Shown here: piece after piece, positions 47,001 through 59,043 of the stretch
Position numbering within the stretch: position 1 is the stretch's first letter
Layout: every line of letters begins with the position of its first letter
From: Pomphorhynchus laevis
Taxonomy: Eukaryota > Acanthocephala > Palaeacanthocephala > Echinorhynchida > Pomphorhynchidae
NCBI GenBank assembly: GCA_012934845.2
Contig: WNNJ02003645.1
Location: forward strand, 107,330 to 171,329
Direction of reading: 5' to 3'
Length of the DNA: 64,000 nucleotides
Notes under the pieces: model-generated
What the model saw: the letters and a program-made list of their open reading frames with translations, nothing else
Database searches by the model: none
What the model was told of the DNA's origin: nothing
Position numbers and translations under genes: made by a program

Positions 47001-49924
47001 GGTAGGTATTACATCAGAAGCTGATGAGGTCCACCAACACTGAAATGTATCGTGCTGCTCTTGGCTTATAGATAGGATTAAAGCAGCGTGCAGAATAAAA
47101 AATGGTCATCAAAATTTCAATGGTAACAATGACTGCAAAGTATATCAACTTAAAATTAAGAAGCAAACTATATATGACTAGTTTGAAAATTGCAATTAAT
47201 TGCAAAAATAGGTCGGTTTTTAAATTGAAGGAAGATCTTTCCCCTACCAACTCTGATTTAATTTAAAATCAGAAATGATTTCAATTAAATTTGCGAAATG
47301 TAAGACTAAAGTCTTTTATTAAATCTAAATGTTAATAAAGCAGACGAGTCGAGTGATCGTCAGCCAACATTAAAAGAACCGAAACTTGAAACGTATGTAT
47401 TGGATCAGTAGCTGATGAGGTCCACCAATACTTAAATGTAGTTTACTGCTGTTAGCTTAAACATATGATTAAAGTAGCGTGCAGAATAAAATAGTTAAAA
47501 ATTATTAAGTCATCAATATTTCCATTGTAGCAATGACTGAACACTTAAAAGGACCGAAATGTGAAACGTAGGTATTGGATCGGTAGCTGATGAGGTCCAC
47601 CAACACTGAAATGTATCGTGCTGCTCTTGGCTTATAGATAGCATTAAAGAAGCGTACAGAATAAAATAGTCATCAAAATATCAATTTATATTAAAAATAA
47701 TTATTAATATTTAGCCTAAAAACGTTTAAGAGACAAAAGCTAAAAAATTTTTGAGAAATAAATAAAATTAGAGAGATAAAATACAAACGATACAATACGA
47801 CGATACAATATATACAATCTGAAGAGATGAACGCCAACCTCAATCTTAAGCGAGACAAATCGAGATCATGCACTAGCTACCCGATCCAGTTCTTTTATTG
47901 TTGGCTGACGATCACTCGACTCGTCTGCTTTATTAACATTTAGATTTAATAAAAGACTTTAGTCTTACATTTCGCAAATTTAATTGAAATCATTTCTGAT
48001 TTTAAATTAAATCAGAGTTGGTAGGGGAAAGATCTTCCTTTAATTTAAAAACCGACCTATTTTTGCAATTAATTGCAATTTTCAAACTAGTCATATATAG
48101 TTTGCTTCTTAATTTTAAGTTGATATACTTTGCAGTCATTGTTACCATTGAAATTTTGATGACCATTTTTTATTTATTAAAATATCAATAGTGATTTTAA
48201 TATGCGGCCAGCAGTAGGTAGTATTATTCCTTGATGAACAGTAATATCGAAGTAACGTTAGGATTTTTATTTTTTTCATAACGTGCGATCGATCACAATA
48301 AAATATAAGATGTTTACAAAAATACTTATTTCCAATGCATGTCCATATAATCAAATCAGATCAGCTAACTGAGTTTACGTATTTTATATACGTAGATACA
48401 ATCATGACTATAGATACACTGAATGTGATGAAGCCGTAAGATGTTAATTAGATATTGTAATATTGACTAATTAAAGTTGCACCTTCCACTACCAACGCTA
48501 ATTAAATTTGAAATCATAAATGATTTCAATTAAATTCGCAAAATGTAAGACGAAAGACTTTCATTAAATTTAAAATGCCAATAAAGCAGATGAGTCGAGT
48601 GATCGTCAGTCAGTCAACATTAAAAGGACCGGAACGTAGGTATTGGATCGGTAGCTGATGAGGTCCACCAATCTTTAAATGCAGCGTACTGCTGTTGGCT
48701 TATATATAGGATAAAATTAACTGATGAGTTAATTTAATATTGTTTAAATATATGATTAAAGTAGCGTGCATGATAAAAATAGTTAAAAATTATTATGTCA
48801 TTAAAATTTCCATTGTAGCAATGACTGAACACTTAAAAGGACCGAAATGTGAAACGTAGGTATTGGATCGGTAGCTGATGAGGTCCACCAACACTGAAAT
48901 GTATCGTGCTGCTCTTGGCTTATAGATAGCATTAAAGAAGCGTACAGAATAAAAAAGTCATCAAAATATCAATTTTTGTATAACGTATAATATTTAATTG
49001 ATATACCTAAATTGTTTGGAGACAATTAATTATCAGACAATTTTCCGGATATAATTACGATCATAAATATTTGTTCGCTTGCATGTAGGAAAATTTTGTT
49101 TCCAAAATTAAAGGTCCGAAATTTCTTATTAAAATTAAGAATCTGATTTATTTAAAGAATTTTCAAACATTTTTTAGAATTTTCAAAATATTAATTAAAA
49201 TTAAACTCAACAAATATGTATTTTGAATTTAGTTTTTTGTACAAACACAAATTAAAACTGAATTTATAATTTGTATACACAAATTATAAACTGAATTTAT
49301 ACGCTAATTTAGGACTTCATTATTCTTGAATAAAAATAACAAATGTGTATTTGAAATAGTTTTATTTGCTTTCAAATACTTTTACTTTATTTGTAAATAT
49401 TTTTACTCTAAAAATATTTTACTTTATTAATATTAAATACATTTTAAAACATTTACTTTTAGATTACTAAGTCCAATCGGTAGTGAATGAACATTTAAAG
49501 AATCTTAAATTGTAGAAACTTCAATAGTTTAAAATCTGCATAGTTTGTATTAAAATTATAAAATAGAAACGCTCGTTGATTAAGAGTGTACTATTTTTAT
49601 ATTATTACTAAAACACAAATATTATATTAACACCTATATATTCCACACTCTTAAAATGAATTTAGAAAGAATTAAATAATTTAGGTTATTACAACATTAC
49701 GTTGATCACCAAAATGTTCTCAGTGATTGATTTTTGAACACATAATTTTCTTATTTCATTTCTTTAATATGTGGAGAAATTAATTAATTAAGTAATAATT
49801 AATAATATAATGTCATATTATAATATTATATTTTATAATAATATTATATTATAATATATAATAATATATTATAGGTGGCAATAATATCAATGGTGGCAAT
49901 TTTTCATCAAAGGACATTTTCGTG

Positions 49925-49977
<53 letters not shown>

Positions 49978-52900
49978 TGTAAGATTATGTAAATAAGATT
50001 TATCCTTATCGATGTTGTAATTGACGATTCTCGTTTCACATATAATTTTAAATATACGACAATCCTATTAAAATCTCATTTGTTCAATCATTAAAATGAT
50101 AATTTACCGATATTTATGGCCTAAAATTACAATTCGTTATAAAATGACTTGAATAATTTTTTCTATTTGAAAAATTAAGAATTTTTTATTTAATTTGAAT
50201 AAATAATAAAGAATAGATGACCTAATTTGAAAAATTAATAACCGCTTCTCGTTCAACATATAATTTTAAATATACGACAATACCATTAAAACGATAATGA
50301 TTACAATGATAATTTACCGATATTTTTTGCAAAAGTAATCATTTAAGGTTTCTAATGAAAGTAGTACATAACTCTACTAATGCAAACGTTCCATATGCAT
50401 TCATCGAACACAAGTTCTGCGGAAATAGTTAGAAATTAAATTAAGATTAAATTAATCAAATGTTTCATAATAAAACATTTTATTATTTAAAATAAAATTA
50501 TGTCAAAAGAAAATATATCGAAGATGCCTTCTGATGTAAAAAGTCTGGGTGTAAAACTCCCGCTTTTGAAAATATTTGATAACACTAATGTTGATTTTTA
50601 GACACTTTGACATTTTACTTGATCATTGGCCTCATTGTTGTTTAAGCTGACATTTTTTAATAGCGTTTGCTTTATCAAAAGTGGAAGCTGCTAAGATTCT
50701 ATACCAAAAATTGCGTACTCACCTGACACACTTTGATGTCTTATGCGAAGATTTATTCTAGAAAACTCTTCTCATGAGTAATAATGATGCATATTTTTAA
50801 TGTTTGACTATTACAGTAGCTCGTAGTAGGTAAAATGATTTACCATGAAAATGATTTTTTTCTATTGCGATTTTTATGCAGCAATAGAAACAAAATCAAG
50901 AATGTGATGTAAGAAAATAGAATCAATCTGCTAACGTACCCCACTATATCGTCTTCGTCACATTTAGTTTTAAATGTAGGCGCTTGCGTTGATCGAATGT
51001 AAGCTGCGGATACTACAGACGCTGAAACAGATGCTTCGCTAGAATTTCTCATGCTGCTATTGATCTTGGAACTTCTTGTCATATATGTGCTGAAGAAAGC
51101 AACAATTAAAAGCAAAATTTAAAACAACAATACCTTTTTGGATTAACGTTAGAGTCCGGATGGACTGTGCGGCAGTGATCGGCGTAAAGATTTCCGTTTA
51201 GGAATGTCTGACCGCAAATTACGCACCGAAATGACATTACGTTGCTGTTCCTTATTTGTCGACTACCATGAGCACTCATCTCATGTGCTCGTAATGCTCG
51301 CTCGCTTGCAAACCTGAAAGAATGCAAGAAATTACATGTTGTCAAATTCAGAAAAACCGATTTGTATCATGCAAGATCATTGCGTTGATTACCTACTGTC
51401 ACATTGTGAACAAGATTGAATTGATGCTAGCGCATTCATCTGTAACGATGATGTCATGTGTTGTTGTGATTCGGATAACATATCAATTGAATTAAGTGTT
51501 CTCTCCGCAGCTGTATCGTCTAGAGTTGCAGCAGAACCAATTCTTGTCGGCGAATTATGTTCACTTATATTGATTTTTGAGGAATTAAACGACATTTCGT
51601 CGTTTAGATATTCGGTCGACGACTGTTGCTGTTGATTGGCAACATGACGATGCCGGTGTTGGATAAGGTTTGACTTGGCTGCAAACCGTTTGTTGCATAA
51701 CGAACACGCATACGGCTTTATTCCATAATGTAAGTTTTTGTGTTCTTGCAAAATGTGTTTGTAACCAAATCTTAACACATTTATTTAATAAGAACATTTT
51801 TGATTTTATTTAAGTAATTATACATGATTATTTTTAATTTGTATATAATCTCTTTTGTAGAAACAAATTATTGAAAATTATTGACAAATTAGAAATTTGT
51901 GAAATTATTAAAAATGATTAGTAAATCATTTTCCAAAATGATTACTTGGCAATTCGTAAAAATCGCAAACTATTAATAACCTAAACGTTACACACAAAGG
52001 AGAAATATAAGGTAAAAATAAATAAAATATTTTAATTAATATTTTAATATTATTATTTTAAAAATAATAGTATTTTTGTGTAATAAATTGAAACAAATTA
52101 AATGTTTTCGAAAAACATTAATAAATTGTTCTAATCAGTGATTCTATTCATCTTAATTTAAATTCTTGAATCCAATTGGATTCTGGGTTTATGTTCTCTT
52201 CAACACATAAAATTGAAGTCAAGTCCTTATGATGTATAATTTTCCAATTATATCAAAAGATCTATTTGTATCATATCTGCATGAACCAGAATTATCATTG
52301 TTATTAATGATAAATGATGATATGATAATATCATAATAGCTTATTTAATAGAATGACAAGCTATATTATTTAATATTATAATATACTATATTTAATCAAT
52401 TAAAAGCCATATCAATATAGCTAATAATTATAATATTAGAGTTATAATAATTATATTATTATAATTAATATCATTTAAATCAATAGTTGGCAATTAATAA
52501 CTAATTTGTGTTAAACACTATATTATGATGAGTTTTACTTGATAATTAACGTTGAGTAATCCATAAAGTAGTTATTTGACAACTACTTTGGAATTACGTA
52601 TGCATTATTTATGCATTATTTAATAAACGCTTTTAATATTTTGAAATTATATATTTTAATTATTCGACGTTTTAAAACAAGGAACTGTATACAGTTGTAT
52701 ATTGTATACAATTCGAGTTAAACATTTGGTATTATAAACCAATATTACAAATACGGGGTATCCTAAAAATATATACGATTTAAGATAGAGGAAGTTAGCA
52801 TCCACTATCTTATTTACTGAAATAAAAGAAACGAGAGAAGACTTTATATTTGTATTTACATATATAACCTGTTACAAACGTGTGTATATGTCCAAAATAC

Positions 52901-55338
52901 AGGAAAAGGTCAAAAACAAGACGTGGCGTGAAATAATTGCTTAGCTATTTTTTAAGTGAATGTTTTTATCAGCAGTATTAGTAATGCGTTTATTGGACAT
53001 TGTATATGCCGATGTTGCATACTAAAAGTATGAATGGAATAAAGTATTGAATAATTATAGTTTATATTAAAAATTTTATATTTATTTAATATAAATAAAT
53101 ATAAGTATAAGTATAGCTTTTAGTTCATGCTAAGACATTTAATCCTTATTCTGATACATCGTATATAAATACTTGATAAATCAAAATTATTTAAAAGTAG
53201 GGACATCTATATTTAGACAAGTAAAAGGTGTTCCAATGGGTGGTAATAGTAGCCCAATTATAGCTGACTTGTTTTTAAGCTTTATAGAATATGAATTTGT
53301 TCATAACTGTGTAAAAACTAAATCTAAAAATATAAATATATGAAATATATGTTTCGATGCATTGATGATATATGTGTATTTAACTCTAATAATTTTTATT
53401 CAATAAGCGAACACATTTATCTAGGTAGACTTATTCTTAATAAAACCAATATTAATGATAAAGAAGGTATATCTAGATATGAACATTAAATTAACATTAA
53501 CTAAAACTACTATTAATTTATATCGTAAAGATGACATATTTAAATTTACAAGAAACATATTTTGCATGAGCATTCATGCATACCATATAATATAAAATAT
53601 AATACATTAAATAATGAAATTTTATGAATTAATGATTTTAAATGATTTCAAAATCATTTAAATAATTTAATAGATGCATATTTTAAACTAGGTTACTATA
53701 AAACAAAAATCAAACAGAAAATAGTTAAATATAAAACCAACACAACATTATATTATTAAAAATAAATTTAAATTATATTTTGTATTAGAATAAGATACTA
53801 GATAATCGAATTTCATCAGAGGAAATATGTCATTAGCACATGTTTGGTGAAGCTGATATGTTGGGTCGAAGAATAGGGGCCGAAACCTGATAACAAAGCA
53901 GTTCCTCCTAATGAAAATTAATCTAGGTTACTTAAAAATTCAATCAAACAGAAAATAGTATAATATATAAATTAACAAAATATTATTAAAAATAAATTTA
54001 AACTCTTACGCGAGAAGTTTTTATGGATATCAAATAATATATATTATATTAGAATAAGATACTTGTTAGTCAGATTCCATCAGAGGAAAAATTTCATTAG
54101 TATGTTTTTGATCCCGTTGCTATTATGAGTCGATTAATATGGACCGTAACCTGATAGTATAGCAGTTCCTACTGATGACCCCTAATCCTTTTTCTGTTAC
54201 ATAGTATGTTATTTATTAATCAATTCATAAAATTCATAATAATTGTTGTGTATTTTAACTTTACAAATATAAATTATATAAAATAAATATAATAATTATT
54301 TATTTTTAATTATTCTTAATTAATAAATAGTATAAAATACGTAGACTCTATTAGCAGATCTGATTGGTCCACTTACTTTTTACCGCAATCATCGCAAGCA
54401 TACTTTTTTTCTTTCTTATGACTGCTAGACATATGGCGTTTAAGTTTCCTAACATTGCTATAATTACGTCCACAGTACTCGCAATCGTGATCATTAGGAT
54501 GCTCATGGTGATGAACATGATGATTATGTTGTTGCCGCTGTATTTGTTGATGGTGTTGCTGAGCGGCGATGACCCCAAGTTGACTTAGTAGCTGAGCAGT
54601 ACGTTGGGATTCCATTGATGCGACAGATGAATGTAATGGTGATCCACCAGCCTGATGGTGATGAAGTTGCATATTAGTCGAAGTATTCAAGTGTGTCTTG
54701 TGTAGATGCTTAAAACCAAATTCATCTTTATGTTCCAAACTATCTGGCGACAATGCTGCTGTAGAAGAGTACACTGATGGCATTATTCGCATAAGTAAAT
54801 TACGTTGTTCCAAACTTGTATTACACTTCGATAAGGATTCAATAAGAGCAGCATTTAAACGATTACTGCTGTTATTCGTGGCTAATTGTGCTCCAGGCGC
54901 AATGCCATTCATATTTATTGCATCAAGGACAGTATGACCACCCGTCAGACTATTTATATATCTTGGGTGGTGAGGAGGAGGTCCTTTGTTGGTAAAGGTA
55001 TCAGCAGACTGTTGTGTTGACTCCGTTACTATCGATTGTGCAATTATCTTAGATGAATTATGGTAATCAGCGTTCTCCCCATTTACGATATTATAGTTAA
55101 GGGAGCTACTGTCAACGGAGATCATATGGTTGTTACTATAGTGATCGTCCTGTACGATAAATGGACTCTGAATATGCTGATGCAAATTTATTTCATTTGA
55201 ATAATTATCACCGTATTTATGTGATGCAATAGTAGAAGTATTATCGTATTGTTCTTGCTTAATATCATCAAGTTGACTGTCATTGTAATCATCATGGGCA
55301 TCAGAGTTGTTTACGTGGTCTACGTCTAATTCGCTCAT
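44045..55338 (-). CDS. C2H2 zinc-finger transcription factor, five exons, Ikaros/hunchback-type C-terminus
   Basis: By my model the exons (minus strand) are 55338-54377, 51770-51393, 51313-51134, 51089-50940 and 44657-44045 (stop TAA 44045-44047). All four introns are GT..AG and all are phase 2. The protein has 760 residues. The N-terminal 285 residues are acidic, then Gln/His-rich, and apparently unstructured. Five fingers follow: about 286-307 (CEYC..H), 315-335 (CDDCGKKFGYKH.., split by intron 1), 343-363, 441-462 (split by intron 2) and 477-499. A C-terminal pair lies at about 706-757 (FKCRHCDTYFKERGIYSMH; WQCSVCGRKMNDRNEFTLH). This pair has the spacing of the Ikaros/hunchback dimerisation fingers. 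It is probably a nuclear sequence-specific DNA-binding regulator. Orthology is not settled. A 5' non-coding exon is possible, because TTAG directly precedes the ATG. Confidence 0.85.
45073..45104. repeat. Perfect 14-bp hairpin
   Basis: GAACATGCACACTT, GGAA, AAGTGTGCATGTTC, in intron 4 of the zinc-finger gene. Confidence 0.8.
45482..45515. repeat. Perfect 15-bp hairpin
   Basis: GAAGTTGTATTTTTC, GCAT, GAAAAATACAACTTC. Directly followed by two copies of TCTGTTCTTACTAGTGAATG. Confidence 0.8.
45740..46110. repeat. Inverted repeat of a PLE-like tail, arms ~170 bp
   Basis: Left arm ATCAGAAATGATTTCAATTA ... AGGTATTGGACC; right arm GATCCAATACCCAGGT ... AATTGAAATCATTTCTGAT. The centre lies near 45930. 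Both arms belong to the family present at 46780-48990. Confidence 0.75.
47017..47058 (+). ncRNA. Hammerhead-like motif, copy 1
   Basis: CTGATGA and GAAA cores in order, with the intervening GGTCCACCAACACT. Stem I would pair the bases before CTGATGA with CTGC. See 48651-48693 for the fuller description. Confidence 0.35.
47408..47449 (+). ncRNA. Hammerhead-like motif, copy 2
   Basis: GTAG, CTGATGA, GGTCCACCAATACT, then TAAA in place of GAAA, a short stem III and TTTA before CTGC. The cleavage side looks better preserved than the core. Confidence 0.35.
47583..47624 (+). ncRNA. Hammerhead-like motif, copy 3
   Basis: Same layout as 47017-47058, with intact CTGATGA and GAAA. Confidence 0.35.
48651..48693 (+). 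ncRNA. Hammerhead-like motif, copy 4, best cleavage context
   Basis: GTAG pairs with CTGC (stem I, 4 bp, one G-U). CTGATGA follows, and stem II is weak. A three-base stem III with a 3-base loop (TGC AGC GT region) then leads to GTA immediately before CTGC, the expected NUH cleavage triplet. Short stem III is known for hammerheads in Penelope-like elements. This copy has TAAA instead of GAAA; other copies have GAAA but a poorer cleavage triplet, so no copy keeps every core position. Confidence 0.4.
48871..48913 (+). ncRNA. Hammerhead-like motif, copy 5
   Basis: Near-identical to copy 3, within the same longer repeated segment (47540-47690 matches 48825-48980). Confidence 0.35.
49927..49975. 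repeat. (TA)n microsatellite, about 24 units
   Basis: Uninterrupted TA dinucleotides in intron 4 of the zinc-finger gene. Confidence 0.95.
51090..51133 (-). other. 44-base intron in the zinc-finger gene
   Basis: Begins GTATTGTTG and ends GCTTTCTTCAG. Retaining it would add an in-frame stop, and removing it restores phase, so it must be spliced. It is among the shortest spliceosomal introns expected in an animal. Confidence 0.75.
51771..54376 (-). other. Zinc-finger gene intron 1 (2.6 kb), contains PLE-B
   Basis: Donor GTAAGT, acceptor TGTTAAG. The intron interrupts the second finger (CDDCGKK / FGYKH). A decayed PLE-B copy and its tail fill 53165-54355, right up to about 20 bases from the donor. 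Confidence 0.8.
53165..54355 (+). mobile_element. PLE-B copy 2, decayed
   Basis: RT motifs GVPMGGNSSPIIADLFLSF and FRCIDDICVFNSNNFYS are clear but in different frames. The rest parallels 42630-43230. The 3' region occurs at least twice (53800-53910 and 54040-54355), with GAAACCTGATA or GTAACCTGATAG strings and then the tail ending near ACGTAGACTC. It sits inside intron 1 of the zinc-finger gene, on the opposite strand. Confidence 0.75.
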
Positions 55339-56254
55339 CTAATAATAATAATATTCAAATGACATGCACAAGAACTATAATATTAAAGAACTGGGATGTC
55401 AAAAACATCACAAATACATATTGCTTAAAATATTAATTATTCAGATCATTTAACAAATAAATTTGATTTTGATTACTGATTAAAATGATAATTAATTGTA
55501 AATATTTGATTAATAATCAAATTTACTATCAATGACAAATTGGTTTTTCGTCTCTTGTTCTTATCTGTTGTCAAGAATACGATTGATCGAGGATTATGTA
55601 AAGATCACTGATTTATTAAAATAATTCTTGAATAATCGGACAAGAGAACTTTTAATTGATATGTAAAATGTATTATCTACTTTCACCCCAATGTTAGATT
55701 AATTAATTATTATATTAAACCAAATAAAAAATTACAATTTTTAATTATATTATTTTAATTCGAAAATTATTGTCTCTATAACAAATCGTTCGATAATTAT
55801 GATAAAATAATTATAATTGTATCTAAAATATATTTTTTGATTTTTAGATTTATTTCTATTCGATAACATTTTAATTCTAAATTTAAGATTATCGACAATT
55901 ATTAGACATTTGAGCATGCATCGGCAAAAATACAAAGATGTATCAAGTCAATCAAATAAAATATCCGTTTGATTTCACATAATCCTGCAATAAGTAATGT
56001 AGTGGGTGATATTATGTCAATATCTTCCATGTTCACACGCCATTCAAATCTTAGAATATATAGATTTAGATTATATTCACATTGTATCAATGTATCTTAA
56101 TCTCAAAAGGGAAAATTCAGAAGAAAAAAAACGAAAAGTAGCTAGCTAGATCGTTAAACTTGTTAAGATTAAAAGACAACAAAAACAATTTTTCGAAAAG
56201 AAAAAATAAAAAAAATATACAAGATTTTTCCTGTCAAACACCGGTCCGGGTGTC
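55339..56254. other. AT-rich intergenic region 5' of the zinc-finger gene
   Basis: No gene seen. The promoter and 5' UTR of the zinc-finger gene should lie here, but no element could be identified with confidence. Confidence 0.4.
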
Positions 56255-56526
56255 GGATCGTGGAAGAGGTGCACGAACAAAACTACTCCGGACGTGGCGA
56301 TCCTGGGAGACAGACCTGAGTTCTCTTTCAAATAGCCCAAGGCGGTCATCGGTCAGTTTCGAGATTTGATATCTCCACCGGTATCAAGGTTTACCTCGAG
56401 GTCTCTTAACAGACAGTCCGGCCTGGTAAACCAACCGAGGAAGGCGATCCTTAGACATCCTCAGAACGTGTCCTAGCTACTTCAGCTAACTTTCTCAATG
56501 TGGATAAGCATAGACTTTACTCCGAC

Positions 56527-56895
56527 TCAATCGTCCATCACGGATGACGGAATTCCTAACCTTATCTCTAAGGCTAATACCGGCCACACGGGAAGGAACC
56601 TCATTTCGGTTGTCTGTATTCGAGATCTTATCCTTTTGGTCATAACCCAAAGCTCATGACCATAGGTTAAGATGGGAACGAAGATTGCGTGGTAAACCGA
56701 AAGCTTCGCCCGAAGACTCAACTCCCGCTTGACCACAATAGACATGTACAAGAAACGCATTGCAGCGTTAGTTGCACAAATCCGCTTCTCAATATGTTTG
56801 ATGTTCCTGCTGTCCCTAGAGAACAATACCCCGAGATACTTAAAATCATCAACATTAGGAAGGACCTTTGCCTTAATCCGGATTGGCATTGGCAC
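56527..56895 (-). pseudogene. RTE-like LINE, RT C-terminal block
   Basis: Contains VDDFKYLGVLFSRDSRNIKH, IEKRICATNAAMRFLYMS and ILTYGHELWVMTKRIRSRIQ, the conserved region after the RT palm in this LINE class. Confidence 0.8.
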
Positions 56896-57082
56896 CTGAA
56901 TCCGAGACGAAACATAGAGACAGTCTTGGAGGTACTAACCAACATCCCTGCCGTTTGGCATTCCGTCGTAAAACGATCTAGTAGGCATTGTAAGTCCTAA
57001 AGACAAGAAGCCAACAAGACAACGTCATCTGCAAAAAGCAGAGATGGTATTCTGATGGAACCGAACTGAAGACCGACATTCG

Positions 57083-57881
57083 TCAGAGCAGCCCATCTCG
57101 TAATTTTGTCAATGTAAACAAGGAACAAAGTTGAGACAAAGGACAACCCTGACGAATCCCAACGCCTACTGGAAATGATTCAGATTTCCTACCTAGAACG
57201 CGAATACAACTCATACTTTGTTCATACAGAGAAGCCACAGCTAACCGAAGATAGTGTAGTACTCCATACTCCCTTAGTACTCCCACAAACTCTCTCGCAG
57301 AACTCGGTTGAACGTCTTCTTCAAATCTACAAAGCACATGTAGACCGATTGAGCGAACTCTTAAGACCGTTCAAGAATAGTTGAGAGAGTATAGAGCTGA
57401 TCCGTAGTTCCACGACTTTGACGAAAGCCGCATTGCTCATCTTGCAACTGTCCATCAACTATAGGCCGTATCCTTAACTCAAGAATCCTAGCAAATAGCT
57501 TACCAGTTTGGCTAAGAAGAGTGATACCGCGATAATTGGAACATACTCTAGATCAACTTTCTTAAAGATCGGTGCCATCACCTCAGTTCGCCACTCACTA
57601 GGAACTTTGCCCGACATCAATGCAACATTGAAAATCCGTGTTAGCCACTTCGTACCAACAACGTCGAGAGCCTTTAAAGTTTCAGGTCGAATCTCCCCTA
57701 CTTTAGAAGACTTGCCATTACTAAGTTTTTTAACAACAGCAATGACCTCTTCCAAAGAGATGAGCTTTTCCGTTGGTTCTAAAGGCTCTACTTCTACAAT
57801 AGAAGGCATATCGACCAGATTAATGACACTCCTAAAATGATCTTTCCAACAACCAAGAATTTCTTCAATGTCAGTCAGCAT
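57083..57881 (-). pseudogene. RTE-like LINE, RT fingers and palm
   Basis: ETLKALDVVGTKWLTRIFNV and SGKVPSEWRTEVMAPIFKK (fingers) are followed, after frame changes, by FEEDVQPSSAREFVGVLREY and RQGCPLSQL (motif B). A YADD equivalent was not located. Confidence 0.75.
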
Positions 57882-58854
57882 AGATCCTGTGTTGTCATAG
57901 ACAGTTTAAAGAGTTTTCTGCTTTCCAACACGAAGGTTCCTGATCGTCATTCAGAAAATCTTCGAAGTCGACCTATAATCAAGTTCTAAGTGCTCTCCAA
58001 ACTTCTCCCAAGCAGCCTTCTTTGCTTCGGTAACTGCCCGAGTTGAAGCTCTCTTTGCCCTTCGGTACTTGTCTACAGCTTCCACTGATTTACTGACAAA
58101 GTTGCCTTATAAGCCAGCTCCTTCTGTTGGACAAAATGTCTAACTGTTGGTGCTCACCAAGCAACTTGAGTATTTCCACCGCGACAACCACTAATGCCTT
58201 CGAGTCGCAAATTTTCACAGTTGCGCAGTCAAGCGAGGATCTAAGCATCTCCCATTTCTGATCAATATCCTTAACCTCTTCTGACAACCCAGAGAAGTCT
58301 TCCCGTATGTAGCCATAAAAACGTTCTTTGACAGAAACATCTGCTAGACGCTACCAGCACGCCCTCACATAACGTTTGGGTTTACCAAGCTTGTCTAGCA
58401 TCAGATCCCGCCATCGAAGTTTACTAACTGCAAGGTAGTGATCGGTTGACAGCTCATTTGTTCTCTTCACACGACTCCCCAAAAAGTAACGTCGCAGATC
58501 AGATGAAACGATTACAAAATCGATCATTGATTTTTGACTTAGAGAATCCTGATGTCAGGTGCATCTATGGATCTCCTTATGTTCAAACATGGTGTTGGTT
58601 ATGCAAAATTGTTATGAGAACAAAAGTGCAATAATTCAACACCACTCACACTCAGATCAGAGAGTTCGTTCCTCCCCAACACTCCCTTCCAAGTGCTACT
58701 GTCGCTACTAACATAAGCATAAGTCACCCATAGATCGAGGGAATCTCCAACAGGAGTACTATGAGGCAGATCCTAAGATCTTCCACGAAGGCTGCGTATT
58801 CCGAGATAATATTGGGAGCATACACACAACAGTAATCCCTTTTCCCTCATTGAC

Positions 58855-59043
58855 TTAAAGTATCAAAGACGCCAGCCTTTCGTTCACTTGGTTAAACCTC
58901 TCTGCCACAATGGACAATCTGGGACTTGTAAGTATCCCTACACCGGTCTGTCGTAACTTTCCGTTGGTAACTCCCGAATAGATCAAGGTCCAACCTTGAT
59001 TCAAAAGTTTAGTTCCAGTTCCAGAATAGTGAAGATAAGTCAC
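58855..59043 (-). pseudogene. RTE-like LINE, AP-endonuclease N-terminal piece
   Basis: LHYSGTGTKLLNQGWTLIYS and GVGILTSPRLSIVAERFNQV. Matches the first third of the AP endonuclease in this LINE class. Confidence 0.75.

Larger units (their letters stand above)
47096..48170. repeat. Large inverted repeat, arms ~275 bp, spacer ~520 bp
   Basis: Left arm 47096-47371 begins AAAAAATGGTCATCAAAATT. Right arm about 47895-48170 ends in AATTTTGATGACCATTTTTT. Arms appear almost perfect by eye. Transcribed within the zinc-finger intron, they could fold into a long double strand. Confidence 0.8.
46780..48990. mobile_element. Cluster of PLE-like tail repeats
   Basis: At least five copies of a unit with TAAAAGGACCGAAA, GGTATTGGATCGGTAG, CTGATGAGGTCCACCAA and TTGGCTTATA are present, in both orientations. 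No RT or endonuclease frame remains. The pattern of CTGATGAG and CGAAAC strings with complementary flanks (GGTCC/GGACC) is typical of Penelope-like 3' regions, so I infer that they are tails of a third PLE family. Confidence 0.6.
44658..50939 (-). other. Zinc-finger gene intron 4 (6.3 kb), packed with repeats
   Basis: Donor GTACGT, acceptor TTATATAG. Contents: several copies of a PLE-like tail with hammerhead-like cores, two large inverted repeats (45740-46110 and 47096-48170), small perfect hairpins, and a TA microsatellite. No further exon was seen. Confidence 0.75.

Noticed and set aside
54364-54588. Plus- and minus-strand frames overlapping the zinc-finger exon
   Set aside because: The His/Gln-rich exon throws off frames in several phases; only the frame with CxxC and HxxxxH fingers and consistent splice phases is real.
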